Shown: positions 43,729-53,146, counted from the first letter of the stretch. The stretch: 64,000 nucleotides of DNA from Pseudomonas viridiflava (GCF_900602065.1 NZ_UWFN01000265.1:558001-622000); one strand, 5' to 3'. The notes: generated by a model not told the origin, from the letters alone. Program-made: numbers and translations.

Positions 43729-46038
43729 ATGAATAAGCTGTGTTTACTCGGCCTTCTGGTCGGTCTGGCCAGTCAGCCAGTGTTGGCTGCAAACAATGTC
43801 AACGCCCCGGCGGCCAATAGCCAGGCCACGCTGCAAGCAAAAAACGCCTTCATCGCCAACTTGATGAAGCAAATGACCCTCGACGAAAAGATCGGTCAAC
43901 TGCGCTTGATCAGTATCAGCCAGGAAATGCCGCAGCCGATGATTCTCAAGGAAATTGCTGAGGGCCGCATTGGCGGCACGTTCAATTCCATTACCCGCTC
44001 GGAAAACCGCCCGCTTCAGGAAGCAGCTGTCGCTAAAAGCCGCCTGAAGATTCCGATGTTCTTCGCCTATGACGTGATCCACGGTCATAGGACCATTTTC
44101 CCGATCAGCCTGGGTATGGCTGCCAGCTGGGACATGGCAGCCATTGCCGAGACCGGCCGTATTTCGGCGATTGAAGCCAGTGCCGACGGTCTGGACATGA
44201 CCTTCGCACCGATGGTGGATATCTCCCGCGACCCACGCTGGGGCCGCAGCTCCGAAGGGTTTGGCGAAGACACCTATCTGGTTTCGCGCATTTCCAAAGA
44301 AATGGTCAAGTCGTTTCAGGGCGCTAACGTCGCTTCTGCCGACAGCATCATGGCCGCCGTCAAACACTTCGCCCTGTACGGCGCAGTAGAAGGCGGTCGG
44401 GACTACAACACCGTGGACATGAGTCCGACGCGCATGTATCAGGATTACCTGCCGCCGTATCGCGCAGGTATTGATGCAGGCGCGGGTGGGGTAATGATCG
44501 CGCTCAACTCGATCAACGGCGTACCTTCCACGTCAAACAACTGGTTGCTGCAAGACCTGTTGCGCAAGGATTGGGGCTTCAAGGGTGTAACCATCAGCGA
44601 TCACGGTGCGATCAAGGAATTGATCGACCACGGCGTCGCCAAGGACTACCGCGAAGCGGCAAAACTGGCCATCAAGGCTGGCGTTGACCTCAGCATGAAC
44701 GACAAGGCTTACGGTGAAGAGCTGCCTGGCCTGGTCAAGAGTGGTGAAGTGTCCGTGAAGGAAATCGACAACGCGGTGCGCGAAGTACTGGGCGCCAAGT
44801 ACGACATGGGCCTGTTCGCCAACCCGTACCTGCGTATTGGCGATGCGGCTCAGGACCCGGCCGATACTTACTCTGACGACCGTCTGCACCGCGCCGAAGC
44901 GCGTGACGTAGCCCGCAAAACCCTGGTGCTGCTGAAAAACCAGAACGAAACCCTGCCGCTGAAAAAACAAGGCACCATCGCCGTAATCGGCAGCCTCGCC
45001 AAGAGTCAGCTGGACATGCTCGGCAGCTGGTCTGCCGCTGGCCGCCCGAACCAGTCGGTCACTGTTTATGATGGTCTGGCCAACGCTGTCGGCGACAAGG
45101 CGAAACTGCTGTATGCCCGTGGCTCCAACATCAGCGACAACGAACACATCCTCAACTACCTGAACTTCATTGAACATGAAGTGGAAGTTGATCCGCGTCC
45201 GGAACAGGAAATGCTCGACGAAGCGGTCAAGACCGCTGAGCAGGCCGATGTGATCGTTGCCGTAGTCGGCGAGTCTCGCGGTATGTCTCACGAATCCGCC
45301 AGCCGCAGCAGCCTGAATATCCCTGCAACGCAGCAGGCATTGATCAAGGCCCTGAAAGCCACCGGCAAACCGTTGGTCCTGGTGCTGATGAATGGTCGTC
45401 CACTGGTACTGGTCGACGAAGTCGAGCAGGCCGATGCGATGCTGGAAACCTGGTTCCCGGGCACCGAAGGCGGCAATGCCGTGGCCGACGTACTGTTTGG
45501 TGACTACAACCCGTCGGGCAAACTGGCGATGTCGTTCCCGCGCTCGATCGGTCAACTGCCGATTTACTACGCACACCTGAACACCGGTCGTCCGTATTCA
45601 GCGGACAAGCCTGGCAACTACACGTCGCATTACTTCGAAGAAACCAACGGCCCGTTGTTCCCGTTTGGCTATGGCTTGAGCTACACGCAGTTCGATGTTT
45701 CCGACATCACCCTGTCGGCCAAAGACCTGCCCCGCAAAGGCAAGCTGACCGCCAGCGTGACCGTCAAGAACACTGGCAAAGTCGCGGGCGAAACAGTGGT
45801 TCAGTTGTACCTGCGTGATGTTGCAGCGTCCATCAGCCGTCCGGTCAAAGAGCTCAAGGGCTTCGAGAAAATCATGCTGAAAGCGGGCGAAGAGAAGGTC
45901 GTGACCTTCACCCTCAGCGAAGAAGACCTGAAGTTCTTTAACCCGCAGTTGAAATACGCAGCCGAAGCCGGTGAGTTCAAGCTGATGATTGGCCTGGATT
46001 CTGCGACGGTTAAAGAGACGAGTTTTAATTTGTTGTAA
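43729..46038 (+). CDS. bglX: Periplasmic beta-glucosidase BglX (GH3)
   Basis: 769 residues from the ATG at 43729, the true start because a Sec signal peptide begins there (MNKLCLLGLLVGLASQPVLA). GH3 N-domain with DMTFAPMVDISRDPRWGRSSEGFGEDTYL and nucleophile D291 in VTISDHGAIKEL. Then the alpha/beta sandwich (ETWFPGTEGGNAVADVLFGDYNPSGKLAMSFPR) and fibronectin III-like domain (TASVTVKNTGKVAGETVVQLYL). It releases glucose from beta-glucosides in the periplasm. Length is normal for BglX. Confidence 0.93.
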   Translation: MNKLCLLGLLVGLASQPVLAANNVNAPAANSQATLQAKNAFIANLMKQMTLDEKIGQLRLISISQEMPQPMILKEIAEGRIGGTFNSITRSENRPLQEAAVAKSRLKIPMFFAYDVIHGHRTIFPISLGMAASWDMAAIAETGRISAIEASADGLDMTFAPMVDISRDPRWGRSSEGFGEDTYLVSRISKEMVKSFQGANVASADSIMAAVKHFALYGAVEGGRDYNTVDMSPTRMYQDYLPPYRAGIDAGAGGVMIALNSINGVPSTSNNWLLQDLLRKDWGFKGVTISDHGAIKELIDHGVAKDYREAAKLAIKAGVDLSMNDKAYGEELPGLVKSGEVSVKEIDNAVREVLGAKYDMGLFANPYLRIGDAAQDPADTYSDDRLHRAEARDVARKTLVLLKNQNETLPLKKQGTIAVIGSLAKSQLDMLGSWSAAGRPNQSVTVYDGLANAVGDKAKLLYARGSNISDNEHILNYLNFIEHEVEVDPRPEQEMLDEAVKTAEQADVIVAVVGESRGMSHESASRSSLNIPATQQALIKALKATGKPLVLVLMNGRPLVLVDEVEQADAMLETWFPGTEGGNAVADVLFGDYNPSGKLAMSFPRSIGQLPIYYAHLNTGRPYSADKPGNYTSHYFEETNGPLFPFGYGLSYTQFDVSDITLSAKDLPRKGKLTASVTVKNTGKVAGETVVQLYLRDVAASISRPVKELKGFEKIMLKAGEEKVVTFTLSEEDLKFFNPQLKYAAEAGEFKLMIGLDSATVKETSFNLL

Positions 46039-46047
46039 GAGTGAGTT

Positions 46048-46074
46048 GTCGAGGGCAACCACACTGCCTTCGAC
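46048..46074 (+). terminator. Stem-loop after bglX
   Basis: GTCGAGGGCA and TGCCTTCGAC form a ten-base stem, ten bases past the stop. The following run is A-rich, not T-rich, so efficiency is uncertain. Confidence 0.55.
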
Positions 46075-46106
46075 GAATAAAACAATATTTGAGTACCGCG
46101 CAACAT

Positions 46107-46181
46107 CTGTAGGAGCTGCCGAAGGCTGCGATAGCGATCTGATCCAGTTATCGCATCGCAGCCTTCGGCAGCTCTCCTACA
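46107..46181. repeat. REP pair with a two-base insertion
   Basis: CTGTAGGAGCTGCCGAAGG on the left; the right arm reads GGCAGCTCTCCTACA, with an extra TC compared with the family. Located between bglX and the sensor kinase gene. Confidence 0.85.
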
Positions 46182-46219
46182 AGACCGTGCCTCAATGCGG
46201 AATCCAGGCTGCCCCACTC

Positions 46220-47989
46220 ATGCCCTCAACTTCCCGCCCCCTGCGCATAACCCTGTATGTCCTGCTGATTCTGGCAGGTGCGGCGGTGTCGGCCAGCCTT
46301 GCCATGCGTCATGCGCAACGCGCGGCTGTGGAGCAGGAAGCCACGCGTGCGCTGGATCAGCTTTCACTTTACGCCAACACCCTGCACACGCTCATTGAAC
46401 GCTACCGGGCGTTGCCCGCCGTGTTGGCCCTTGATCCGGAGTTGCGCGCTGCCTTGAATGGCCCGATCACTGCCGTGTCCCAGGATGCCCTGAACCGCAA
46501 ACTGGAAAAGATCAACGGTGCCGCCCAATCTTCGACCCTCGAACTGATGGATCGCAATGGCCTGGCTATCGGTGCCAGCAACTGGCGTCTACCGACCAGC
46601 TATGTGGGTCACAATTACGCGTTCCGCCCTTACTTCCAGCAAACCAAAGCCACCGGTGTAGGGCGTTTTTATGCAGTCGGCGTAACCAGTGGCATCCCTG
46701 GGTATTTCCTGTCCCACGCGGTCACCACTGATGCAGGCGATTTTATGGGTGCAATGGTCGTGAAGCTGGAGTTTCCCGATCTTGAACACGAGTGGGCCAA
46801 GGGCGATGACTTGCTACTGGTCAGTGACGCCAAAGGCATCGTCTTCATTGCCAACCAACCGCGCTGGCGTTATCGCGAACTGCTGCCCATCTCGGTAAAG
46901 GATCGCGCCGAACTGGCCACAACGCGCCAATACGACAAACAACCATTGTCTCCCCTGCCACGCACCGAGATACGCGAATTCAGCAAGCAAAGCCACCTGA
47001 CTCGCGTGGATGGACCGGACGGCAGAGCCGATTATCTGTGGCAATCCATGCCACTCACGGGCGAAGACTGGACTCTGCACCTGCTGCGCAGACCTCAACT
47101 GGCCAGCGAAGACGCCCGCAACGCTGGCCTTGCAGCGGCAGGCACATGGCTGACCCTGATATTTCTGGGGCTGTTTCTCTACCAGCGTTGGCGTTTGGCA
47201 CGATTGCGCGAAAGCAGCCGTGACGAGTTGGAGCGTCAGGTACAGGAGCGCACCCGGGACTTGCGCACCGCACAAGAAGGCCTTGTACAGTCCACTAAAC
47301 TGGCCGCGCTGGGGCAGATGTCCGCAGCGTTGGCTCACGAAATCAATCAACCCCTGACGGCTCAGCGCATGCAGCTGGCGACCGTCCGGCTGTTGCTTGA
47401 TCACGGACGTGTTGACGATGCCTATAAAGCGCTCGGACCGCTGGATCAACAACTGGTCAGGATGACGGCGTTGACCGGTCACCTGAAAACATTCGCCCGT
47501 AAAAGCCCCGGTGGACTGCGCGAAAGGCTGGATCTCGCAGCCGTCGTTGATCAAGCCCTGTTGCTGCTGGACTCACGGTTGCGCGATGAGCATGTCGATT
47601 GCGTCCTGAATCTGACGCGACCGGCCTGGGTACGTGGCGATGCGATCCGTCTTGAGCAGGTGCTGATCAATCTGCTGCGCAATGCTCTGGACGCCATGCG
47701 CGACAAACCGGTTAAACGCCTGGAAATCCGCATCCACCCTGAACAGACACGCTGGCTTATCAGCGTCAGTGACAGCGGTGGCGGCATTGATGAAGATCAT
47801 CTGGCAAACATCTTCGACCCGTTTTTCACCACCAAACCGGTTGGCGATGGTCTAGGCCTGGGACTTGCCGTGTCTTATGCCATCGTCCATGAATTGGGCG
47901 GTCGGCTCAGCGCCGAAAACAAGCACGATGGAGCGCTGTTCTGGTTCAGCTTGCCCAACGACTATCTGGAGCCTGCCCCCGCATGTTGA
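46220..47989 (+). CDS. DctB/MifS-type sensor histidine kinase
   Basis: 589 residues from the ATG at 46220; an upstream extension runs through the REP and is rejected. Helix 1 (about 10-27), a large periplasmic double-Cache sensor (about 40-290), helix 2 (about 305-321), a coiled coil, the His motif LAALGQMSAALAHEINQPLT with H373, and an ATPase domain with NLLRNALDAM, SDSGGGI and GDGLGLGLAVSYAIV. DctB-type kinases sense C4-dicarboxylates; MifS senses 2-oxoglutarate. The downstream permease suggests the latter. The stop overlaps the regulator start. Confidence 0.88.
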   Translation: MPSTSRPLRITLYVLLILAGAAVSASLAMRHAQRAAVEQEATRALDQLSLYANTLHTLIERYRALPAVLALDPELRAALNGPITAVSQDALNRKLEKINGAAQSSTLELMDRNGLAIGASNWRLPTSYVGHNYAFRPYFQQTKATGVGRFYAVGVTSGIPGYFLSHAVTTDAGDFMGAMVVKLEFPDLEHEWAKGDDLLLVSDAKGIVFIANQPRWRYRELLPISVKDRAELATTRQYDKQPLSPLPRTEIREFSKQSHLTRVDGPDGRADYLWQSMPLTGEDWTLHLLRRPQLASEDARNAGLAAAGTWLTLIFLGLFLYQRWRLARLRESSRDELERQVQERTRDLRTAQEGLVQSTKLAALGQMSAALAHEINQPLTAQRMQLATVRLLLDHGRVDDAYKALGPLDQQLVRMTALTGHLKTFARKSPGGLRERLDLAAVVDQALLLLDSRLRDEHVDCVLNLTRPAWVRGDAIRLEQVLINLLRNALDAMRDKPVKRLEIRIHPEQTRWLISVSDSGGGIDEDHLANIFDPFFTTKPVGDGLGLGLAVSYAIVHELGGRLSAENKHDGALFWFSLPNDYLEPAPAC

Positions 47990-49311
47990 ACTCAGTAATT
48001 GTGGTCGACGATGAAGCTCCGATTCGCGAAGCGGTAGAGCAATGGCTGACGCTGTCGAGCTTCAACGTTCAGGTTTACAGCCGCGCCGAGGATTGCCTGG
48101 CGCAGTTGCCGGAGCACTTCCCCGGCGTAATCCTCACTGACGTGCGCATGCCGGGAATGAACGGTATGGAGTTGCTGAACCGATTACAGGCGATTGATGC
48201 CGACCTGCCGGTTATTTTGCTGACCGGCCATGGCGACGTACCCATGGCGGTGGACGCCATGCGTGAAGGTGCCTATGACTTTCTCGAAAAGCCCTTCAGC
48301 CCGGAGACGTTGCTACGTAACCTGCGACGCGCCCTGGAGAAACGCCAGCTGATTCTGGAAAACCGTCGCCTTCATGATCAGGCCGACTCCCGCACCCAGC
48401 TGGAAGCGACCTTGCTGGGCGTCTCACCCGGCCTGCAAACCCTGCGCCGCCAAGTGCTGGACCTGTCGCAACTGCCGGTGAACGTGGTCATCAGAGGTGA
48501 AACCGGCAGCGGCAAGGAAATGGTCGCTCGCTGCCTGCATGATTTTGGTCCCCGGGCGCACAAACCTTTTGTGGCATTGAACTGTGCGGCGATCCCGGAG
48601 CAGTTGTTCGAAGCCGAACTGTTCGGCCACGAAAGCGGGGCGTTTACCGGCGCCCAGGGCAAACGCATCGGCAAGCTGGAATACGCCGATGGCGGTACGC
48701 TGTTTCTCGATGAAATCGAAAGCATGCCGCTGGCACAACAGGTCAAACTGCTGCGGGTGCTGCAAGACAAGAAGCTTGAGCGTCTGGGGTCCAACAAGGC
48801 CATTGATGTCGACCTGCGTATCGTCGCGGCGACCAAGCCAGACCTGCTGGAAGAGGCCCGTGCAGGACGCTTTCGCGAAGACCTGGCTTACCGGCTTACG
48901 GTTGCCGAGTTGCGCCTGCCGCCACTGCGCGAGCGTCGTGAAGACATCCCGCTATTGTTCGCGCACTTCGCGAGTACGGCAGCGCAGCGCCTGGGCCGCA
49001 ACGCCCCGCCACTCAGCGGCGCACAACTGGGCCAACTGCTGAGTCACGACTGGCCCGGCAACGTTCGCGAACTGGCCAATGCGGCAGAGAGGCAGATTCT
49101 CGGCCTGGAATCGGCCCCTCTGATGAATGGTGATACCGGGCAATCCCTCGCCGCCCAACAAGAGGCGTTTGAAGCCCAGTGCCTGCGTGCTGCTCTGACA
49201 AGGCACAAAGGGGATATCAAAGCCGTCCTCGAAGAACTGCAACTGCCTCGCCGCACGCTGAACGAGAAGATGCAGCGGCATGGTCTGTTGCGAGAGATGT
49301 TTGTCGAGTAG
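47983..49311 (+). CDS. DctD/MifR-type sigma-54-dependent response regulator
   Basis: 442 residues. Receiver with D53 in LTDVRMPG, AAA+ domain with Walker A GETGSGKE and the sigma-54-contacting GAFTGA loop (GHESGAFTGAQGKR), and a Fis-type HTH at the C-terminus (GDIKAVLEELQLPRRTLNEKMQRHGL). It activates sigma-54 promoters; a good candidate is at 49545. Overlaps the kinase gene by seven bases. Confidence 0.92.
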   Translation: MLNSVIVVDDEAPIREAVEQWLTLSSFNVQVYSRAEDCLAQLPEHFPGVILTDVRMPGMNGMELLNRLQAIDADLPVILLTGHGDVPMAVDAMREGAYDFLEKPFSPETLLRNLRRALEKRQLILENRRLHDQADSRTQLEATLLGVSPGLQTLRRQVLDLSQLPVNVVIRGETGSGKEMVARCLHDFGPRAHKPFVALNCAAIPEQLFEAELFGHESGAFTGAQGKRIGKLEYADGGTLFLDEIESMPLAQQVKLLRVLQDKKLERLGSNKAIDVDLRIVAATKPDLLEEARAGRFREDLAYRLTVAELRLPPLRERREDIPLLFAHFASTAAQRLGRNAPPLSGAQLGQLLSHDWPGNVRELANAAERQILGLESAPLMNGDTGQSLAAQQEAFEAQCLRAALTRHKGDIKAVLEELQLPRRTLNEKMQRHGLLREMFVE

Positions 49312-49355
49312 ATCTGCCTCATGGGCATTTACTGATCAATCTGAAAACACAGTCC

Positions 49356-49429
49356 ATGTAGGAGCTGCCGAAGGCTGCGAAGCTTTTTTCCTGACATAAC
49401 GCCATCGCAGCCTCCGGCAGCTCCTACAG
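49356..49429. repeat. REP pair
   Basis: ATGTAGGAGCTGCCGAAGG and CCTCCGGCAGCTCCTACAG arms, with one mismatch on the right. Between the regulator gene and the sigma-54 promoter; no gene lies in 49312-49622. Confidence 0.88.
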
Positions 49430-49544
49430 GTATTAGCGTTAGCGATGAGTCATCGGCAACTTTCCGCTTACGCCACCCCCTTCAATAAGCGGATTTCCGC
49501 TCATCCAGCTTGCTACATCCCCTCTAAACCGGCCTTTCTTCACA

Positions 49545-49560
49545 TGGCACAGCTCCTGCT
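49545..49560 (+). promoter_or_regulatory. Sigma-54 (-24/-12) promoter of the 2-oxoglutarate permease gene
   Basis: TGGCACAGCTCCTGCT fits TGGCAC-N5-TTGC with the GG and GC exactly 12 bases apart. It is about 62 bases upstream of the permease start. The upstream regulator gene encodes a GAFTGA activator, so this is probably its target. Confidence 0.75.
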
Positions 49561-49622
49561 ATAGCCATAGCAAGGTTGCGCATTGACGCGCCATTCTAAA
49601 AACAATGAATAAAAGGAACATG

Positions 49623-50948
49623 ATGGACACTCCCAACTCTGCCCCTATCGGGTCGGCCAGCGCACCAGCGGCCGCAAAAACCACCTCAAGTCGTCTCAAG
49701 TCAATTTTCAGCGGCTCGGTCGGCAACATGGTCGAGTGGTATGACTGGTACGTCTATGCTGCCTTCTCCCTCTACTTCGCCAAGTCCTTCTTCCCCAAAG
49801 GCGACACCACTGCGCAACTGCTCAACACCGCCGCTATTTTCGCCGTAGGCTTCCTGATGCGCCCAATCGGCGGCTGGCTGATGGGGCTGTACGCTGACCG
49901 CAAAGGTCGCAAGGCCGCGCTGATGGCCTCGGTACTGCTGATGTGCTTCGGCTCCCTGATCATTGCCTTGACGCCGGGCTACGAAGTTATCGGCGTTGGC
50001 GCCCCTATCCTTCTGGTATTCGCCCGTTTGCTGCAGGGCCTGTCGGTGGGTGGTGAATACGGCACCTCGGCAACCTACCTCAGTGAAATGGCGACCAAGG
50101 AACGCCGCGGCTTTTTCTCCAGTTTCCAGTACGTGACGCTGATTTCCGGGCAACTCATCGCTCTTGCCGTATTGATCGTGCTGCAACAGACGCTGACCAC
50201 CGAGCAACTGTACTCGTGGGGCTGGCGTGTGCCGTTCGTAATCGGCGCGCTGTGTGCGGTGGTTGCGTTGTTCCTGCGTCGCGGTATGGAAGAGACGGAA
50301 TCGTTCACCCGCAAGAAGAAAGAAAAACCACAGGAAAGCCTGATGCGCACATTGATGCGCCACCCCAAGGAGCTGATGACCGTCGTCGGTCTGACCATGG
50401 GCGGTACGCTGGCTTTCTATACCTACACCACGTACATGCAGAAGTATCTGGTGAACACGGTCGGCATGAGCATCAGTGACTCGACCACCATCTCGGCAGC
50501 GACGCTGTTCCTGTTCATGGTGATCCAGCCACTGGTAGGCGCACTGTCGGACAAAGTCGGTCGCAGACCGATTCTGATCGCCTTCGGGGTATTGGGAACG
50601 CTGTGTACCGTACCGATCCTCACGACGCTGCATACGATTCAAACCTGGTGGGGAGCATTCTTCCTGATCATGGCGGCGCTAATCATCGTCAGCGGCTACA
50701 CCTCGATCAACGCAGTGGTTAAAGCCGAGCTGTTCCCGACGGAGATTCGCGCTCTGGGCGTCGGCCTGCCCTATGCCCTGACCGTGTCGATCTTTGGCGG
50801 CACCGCCGAATACATCGCACTGTGGTTCAAGAGCATTGGCATGGAGACCGGTTACTACTGGTACGTCACAGCCTGCATTGCCTGTTCGCTGCTGGTGTAT
50901 GTCTTCATGAAGGACACTCGCAAGCATTCGCGGATCGAGACTGACTAA
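49623..50948 (+). CDS. kgtP: 2-oxoglutarate:H+ symporter, MHS family (KgtP-like)
   Basis: 441 residues with 12 membrane helices. GNMVEWYDWYVYAAFSLYFAKSFFP, GFLMRPIGGWLMGLYADRKGRK and GLSVGGEYGTSATYLSE are closely similar to E. coli KgtP, and the C-terminal part (KAELFPTEIRALGVGLPYALTVSIFGGTAEYIALWFKSIGMETGYYWYV) too. The ATG at 49623 follows AAAAGGA; an ATG at 49620 and one at 49605 are alternatives. Regulated by the adjacent two-component system via the sigma-54 promoter. Confidence 0.88.
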   Translation: MDTPNSAPIGSASAPAAAKTTSSRLKSIFSGSVGNMVEWYDWYVYAAFSLYFAKSFFPKGDTTAQLLNTAAIFAVGFLMRPIGGWLMGLYADRKGRKAALMASVLLMCFGSLIIALTPGYEVIGVGAPILLVFARLLQGLSVGGEYGTSATYLSEMATKERRGFFSSFQYVTLISGQLIALAVLIVLQQTLTTEQLYSWGWRVPFVIGALCAVVALFLRRGMEETESFTRKKKEKPQESLMRTLMRHPKELMTVVGLTMGGTLAFYTYTTYMQKYLVNTVGMSISDSTTISAATLFLFMVIQPLVGALSDKVGRRPILIAFGVLGTLCTVPILTTLHTIQTWWGAFFLIMAALIIVSGYTSINAVVKAELFPTEIRALGVGLPYALTVSIFGGTAEYIALWFKSIGMETGYYWYVTACIACSLLVYVFMKDTRKHSRIETD

Positions 50949-50969
50949 GGTCATATCATCGCTAATGAT

Positions 50970-51008
50970 GAAGGGCAGCCGCATTTTTTGCGGCCGCCCT
51001 TTTTTATC
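50970..51008 (+). terminator. Intrinsic terminator of the permease gene
   Basis: AAGGGCAGCCGC-ATTTTTT-GCGGCCGCCCTT followed by TTTT, about 22 bases after the stop. Confidence 0.9.
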
Positions 51009-51302
51009 AGCAGCACGGCGTACCAGCTGCTTCCAGATCAGTGCAATTTGAGGCTAAAAAACCTGAGATATCCGCAAATTTAACAAACAATAAAATTTGT
51101 CAAGAGGGCTTATTACAAAGTTTTTCAGGTAAATGCACCACACTGATGCAATCCACCTCTCACAGCCCGAAAACAGCGCCCAGCGGCTTACTATCATTTT
51201 TAACGATGGTCGTTAGCAATCCTATTCACTTCTGAATAAATTTCAGGCGCGTAGCATTCACTCCATACCGAACTGACAAACAACTCGATTGGAGTAAACA
51301 TC
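51009..51302. other. AT-rich upstream region of the repeat-protein gene
   Basis: About 294 bases, richer in A/T than the surroundings (for example ACAAACAATAAAATTTGTC). No gene; probably a long leader or promoter region. TTGGAGTAAACATC before the start gives a ribosome-binding site. Confidence 0.45.
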
Positions 51303-51722
51303 ATGAAAACTAACAAACTGATTTTTGGTCTTGCTTTCTCTGTATTGGCTTCAAGCGCATTCGCTTCTCCACAACTGCCAAGCCTGCCAGGTAACGACCA
51401 CACTAATGCGGTTGAGCAGACTTCGACGCTGACTGTTGCTGAAGGCGGTAGCAAACACACTAACGTCGGTGGCATTCGCCAGGCTTCTGATGGTGCTGAT
51501 CACGTCGGTGCAAATCGTCTGGCTGCAGATGGTGCAGACCGCGTTGGTGCAAACCGCCTGACTTCCGATGGTGCTGATCACGTCGGTGCAAACCGTCTGG
51601 CTGAAGATGGTGCTGATCGCGTTGGCGCAAACCGCCTGACTTCTGATGGCGCTGATCACGTCGGTGCAAATCGTCTCGCTGCAGATGGTGCAGATCGCGT
51701 TGGTGCAAACCGTCGAGTGTAA
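51303..51722 (+). CDS. Secreted protein with six 13-residue repeats
   Basis: 139 residues with a Sec signal peptide (about 1-21, ending SAFA). From residue 62 to the end it consists of six 13-residue units of the form xDGADxVGANRLx. Units alternate H and R at position 6, so the true period is 26 residues. Similar Pseudomonas proteins have been labelled phage infection or haem-utilisation proteins without clear proof. Acidic DGAD turns could bind calcium, as inference only. Confidence 0.75.
   Translation: MKTNKLIFGLAFSVLASSAFASPQLPSLPGNDHTNAVEQTSTLTVAEGGSKHTNVGGIRQASDGADHVGANRLAADGADRVGANRLTSDGADHVGANRLAEDGADRVGANRLTSDGADHVGANRLAADGADRVGANRRV
51486..51719 (+). repeat. Six tandem 39-bp coding repeats
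   Basis: Six in-frame copies of a 39-base unit (GATGGTGCTGATCACGTCGG and variants), alternating in two forms. They encode the 13-residue repeats of the gene at 51303. Confidence 0.9.
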
Positions 51723-51741
51723 TCGCTCGACGTGTCCCCTT

Positions 51742-51775
51742 TAGCCCGGCCTCGTGCCGGGCTTAATCGTTTTTG
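51742..51775 (+). terminator. Intrinsic terminator after the repeat-protein gene
   Basis: AGCCCGGC-CTCGT-GCCGGGCT followed shortly by a T-run, about 20 bases past the stop. Confidence 0.85.
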
Positions 51776-51864
51776 AACCACGCAGAACTGTCAGGCACGG
51801 CGAATTGTCAGGCACTATGGACGCAAAATTTCATGCGCCTTAGCGGCTAAACAGGACCCTTATC

Positions 51865-52488
51865 ATGTCTGACGATATTTACTCTTATGAGCCCTCCCAA
51901 GGCCATGGCCTGCCTCACGATCCGTTCAATGCCATCGTGGGCCCCCGCCCCATCGGCTGGATCTCCTCGCAGGATACCAACGGCAAGTTGAACCTGGCGC
52001 CTTACAGCTTTTTCAACGCGTTCAACTACATCCCGCCAATCATCGGGTTTTGCAGTGTTGGCCGCAAAGACAGCCTGAACAATATCGAACAGACCGGCGA
52101 GTTCGTCTGGAACCTGGCCACACGCTCGCTGGCAGAGGCCATGAATCAGAGCTGTGCCCCCGTTGCAGCTGACGTCAGTGAGTTTGAGTTGGCGAACCTG
52201 ACACCTCTGGCATCGCAGATCGTGGCGGTTCCACGCGTGAAGGAGACGCCGGTTTCGTTCGAATGCAAGGTCACCCAAATCATCCAGCTACAGCGCGCCG
52301 ATAAAGAGCTTGTGCCCAGCTGGCTGATTCTTGGCGAGGTGGTGGCAGTGCATATTGCCAAGTCGCTGCTCAAGGACGGGATTTACGACACGGCAGCAGG
52401 CGAACCTATTCTGCGTGGCGGCGGCCCGGCCGACTACTTCCAGCTGGGACCCGAAGCGCTGTTCAGGATGCACCGCCCTAAAGCCTGA
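51865..52488 (+). CDS. Flavin reductase-like (FMN-binding split-barrel) protein
   Basis: 207 residues. DPFNAIVGPRPIGWISSQDTNGKLNLAPYSFFNAFNYIPPIIGF is the FMN-binding signature of the flavin-reductase-like split-barrel family. The C-terminal GGGPADYFQLGP is also typical. It may reduce free flavin or act as an oxidoreductase; partner unknown. Confidence 0.85.
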   Translation: MSDDIYSYEPSQGHGLPHDPFNAIVGPRPIGWISSQDTNGKLNLAPYSFFNAFNYIPPIIGFCSVGRKDSLNNIEQTGEFVWNLATRSLAEAMNQSCAPVAADVSEFELANLTPLASQIVAVPRVKETPVSFECKVTQIIQLQRADKELVPSWLILGEVVAVHIAKSLLKDGIYDTAAGEPILRGGGPADYFQLGPEALFRMHRPKA

Positions 52489-52506
52489 GAATTGATTGAA
52501 GACAGA

Positions 52507-52746
52507 TCAAAGCGTCTGAAATGACAGACCGCCCTCCGCATCAATGTCGACCAGACGGTCCAGCTCGGCAGTGGCTGCAACGTCGGCATCGTAGGCGGTC
52601 TTGAATTTCTGGCCTGGCAGTATCCGATGAAATACCGGTGCGCCACCGGCTCCCAGCCCCTTTACTGCGATAGCGGCATCGTAGCCACCCTCGCCCGGGA
52701 CCACTGCGGAAACGGCTTCGAAGCCATTGAGTTCTTTGCGTGCCAT
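52507..52746 (-). CDS. Small conserved hypothetical protein
   Basis: 79 residues, MARKELNGFEAVSAVVPGEGGYDAAIAVKGLGAGGAPVFHRI ... No recognised family; no signal peptide or helix. Convergent with the flavin reductase gene. Confidence 0.6.
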   Translation of the reverse strand: MARKELNGFEAVSAVVPGEGGYDAAIAVKGLGAGGAPVFHRILPGQKFKTAYDADVAATAELDRLVDIDAEGGLSFQTL

Positions 52747-52798
52747 GAATAGTGATCCTGCTTAATGCTTTAAAACAGGGGATTCTAACCGGCAGCGC

Positions 52799-53146
52799 TC
52801 AGACTGTGTTCATCCAGCGAGCGACTTCAATGTCTGCGCCATCAGGCGTGGAGAACGTTCGGAAATCCAGGCTGCTGACGCTATAGGTCTGGATGACGTC
52901 GGAAAACACTTGCAACTCAGGAGCGGCCAGCCAGCTGTTCATTGCTGCTTCACTGGCCCAACAGCCGGAAATCAGCCATAGATCCGGGTCCTTGAGTGAA
53001 AGCTGCAAGGTAAAACTCAGGCAACCGTCGGCGTTACGCGAGGGTTCGACCAGGCAGAGCAGACGCTCGCCCAATTGCTCGCTTTGACCTGTCCTGGCGC
53101 GGGCGAAAACCAGATGGCTCACTGTTGATGACTGAGGCATGGTCAT
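52799..53146 (-). CDS. Antibiotic biosynthesis monooxygenase (ABM) domain protein
   Basis: 115 residues. VSHLVFARARTGQSEQLGERLLCLVEPSRNADGCLSFTLQLSLKDPDLWLISGCWASEAAMNSWLAAPEL follows the ABM ferredoxin-like fold. Cofactor-free oxygenases of this type act on quinols or aldehydes. Divergent from the AraC gene and thus a likely target of it. An ATG two codons in (53140) is an alternative start. Confidence 0.8.
   Translation of the reverse strand: MTMPQSSTVSHLVFARARTGQSEQLGERLLCLVEPSRNADGCLSFTLQLSLKDPDLWLISGCWASEAAMNSWLAAPELQVFSDVIQTYSVSSLDFRTFSTPDGADIEVARWMNTV

Noticed and set aside
51486..51719. Regular 39-bp repeats that might look like a CRISPR array
   Set aside because: The repeats are contiguous, in frame and coding, with no spacers; they encode protein repeats.
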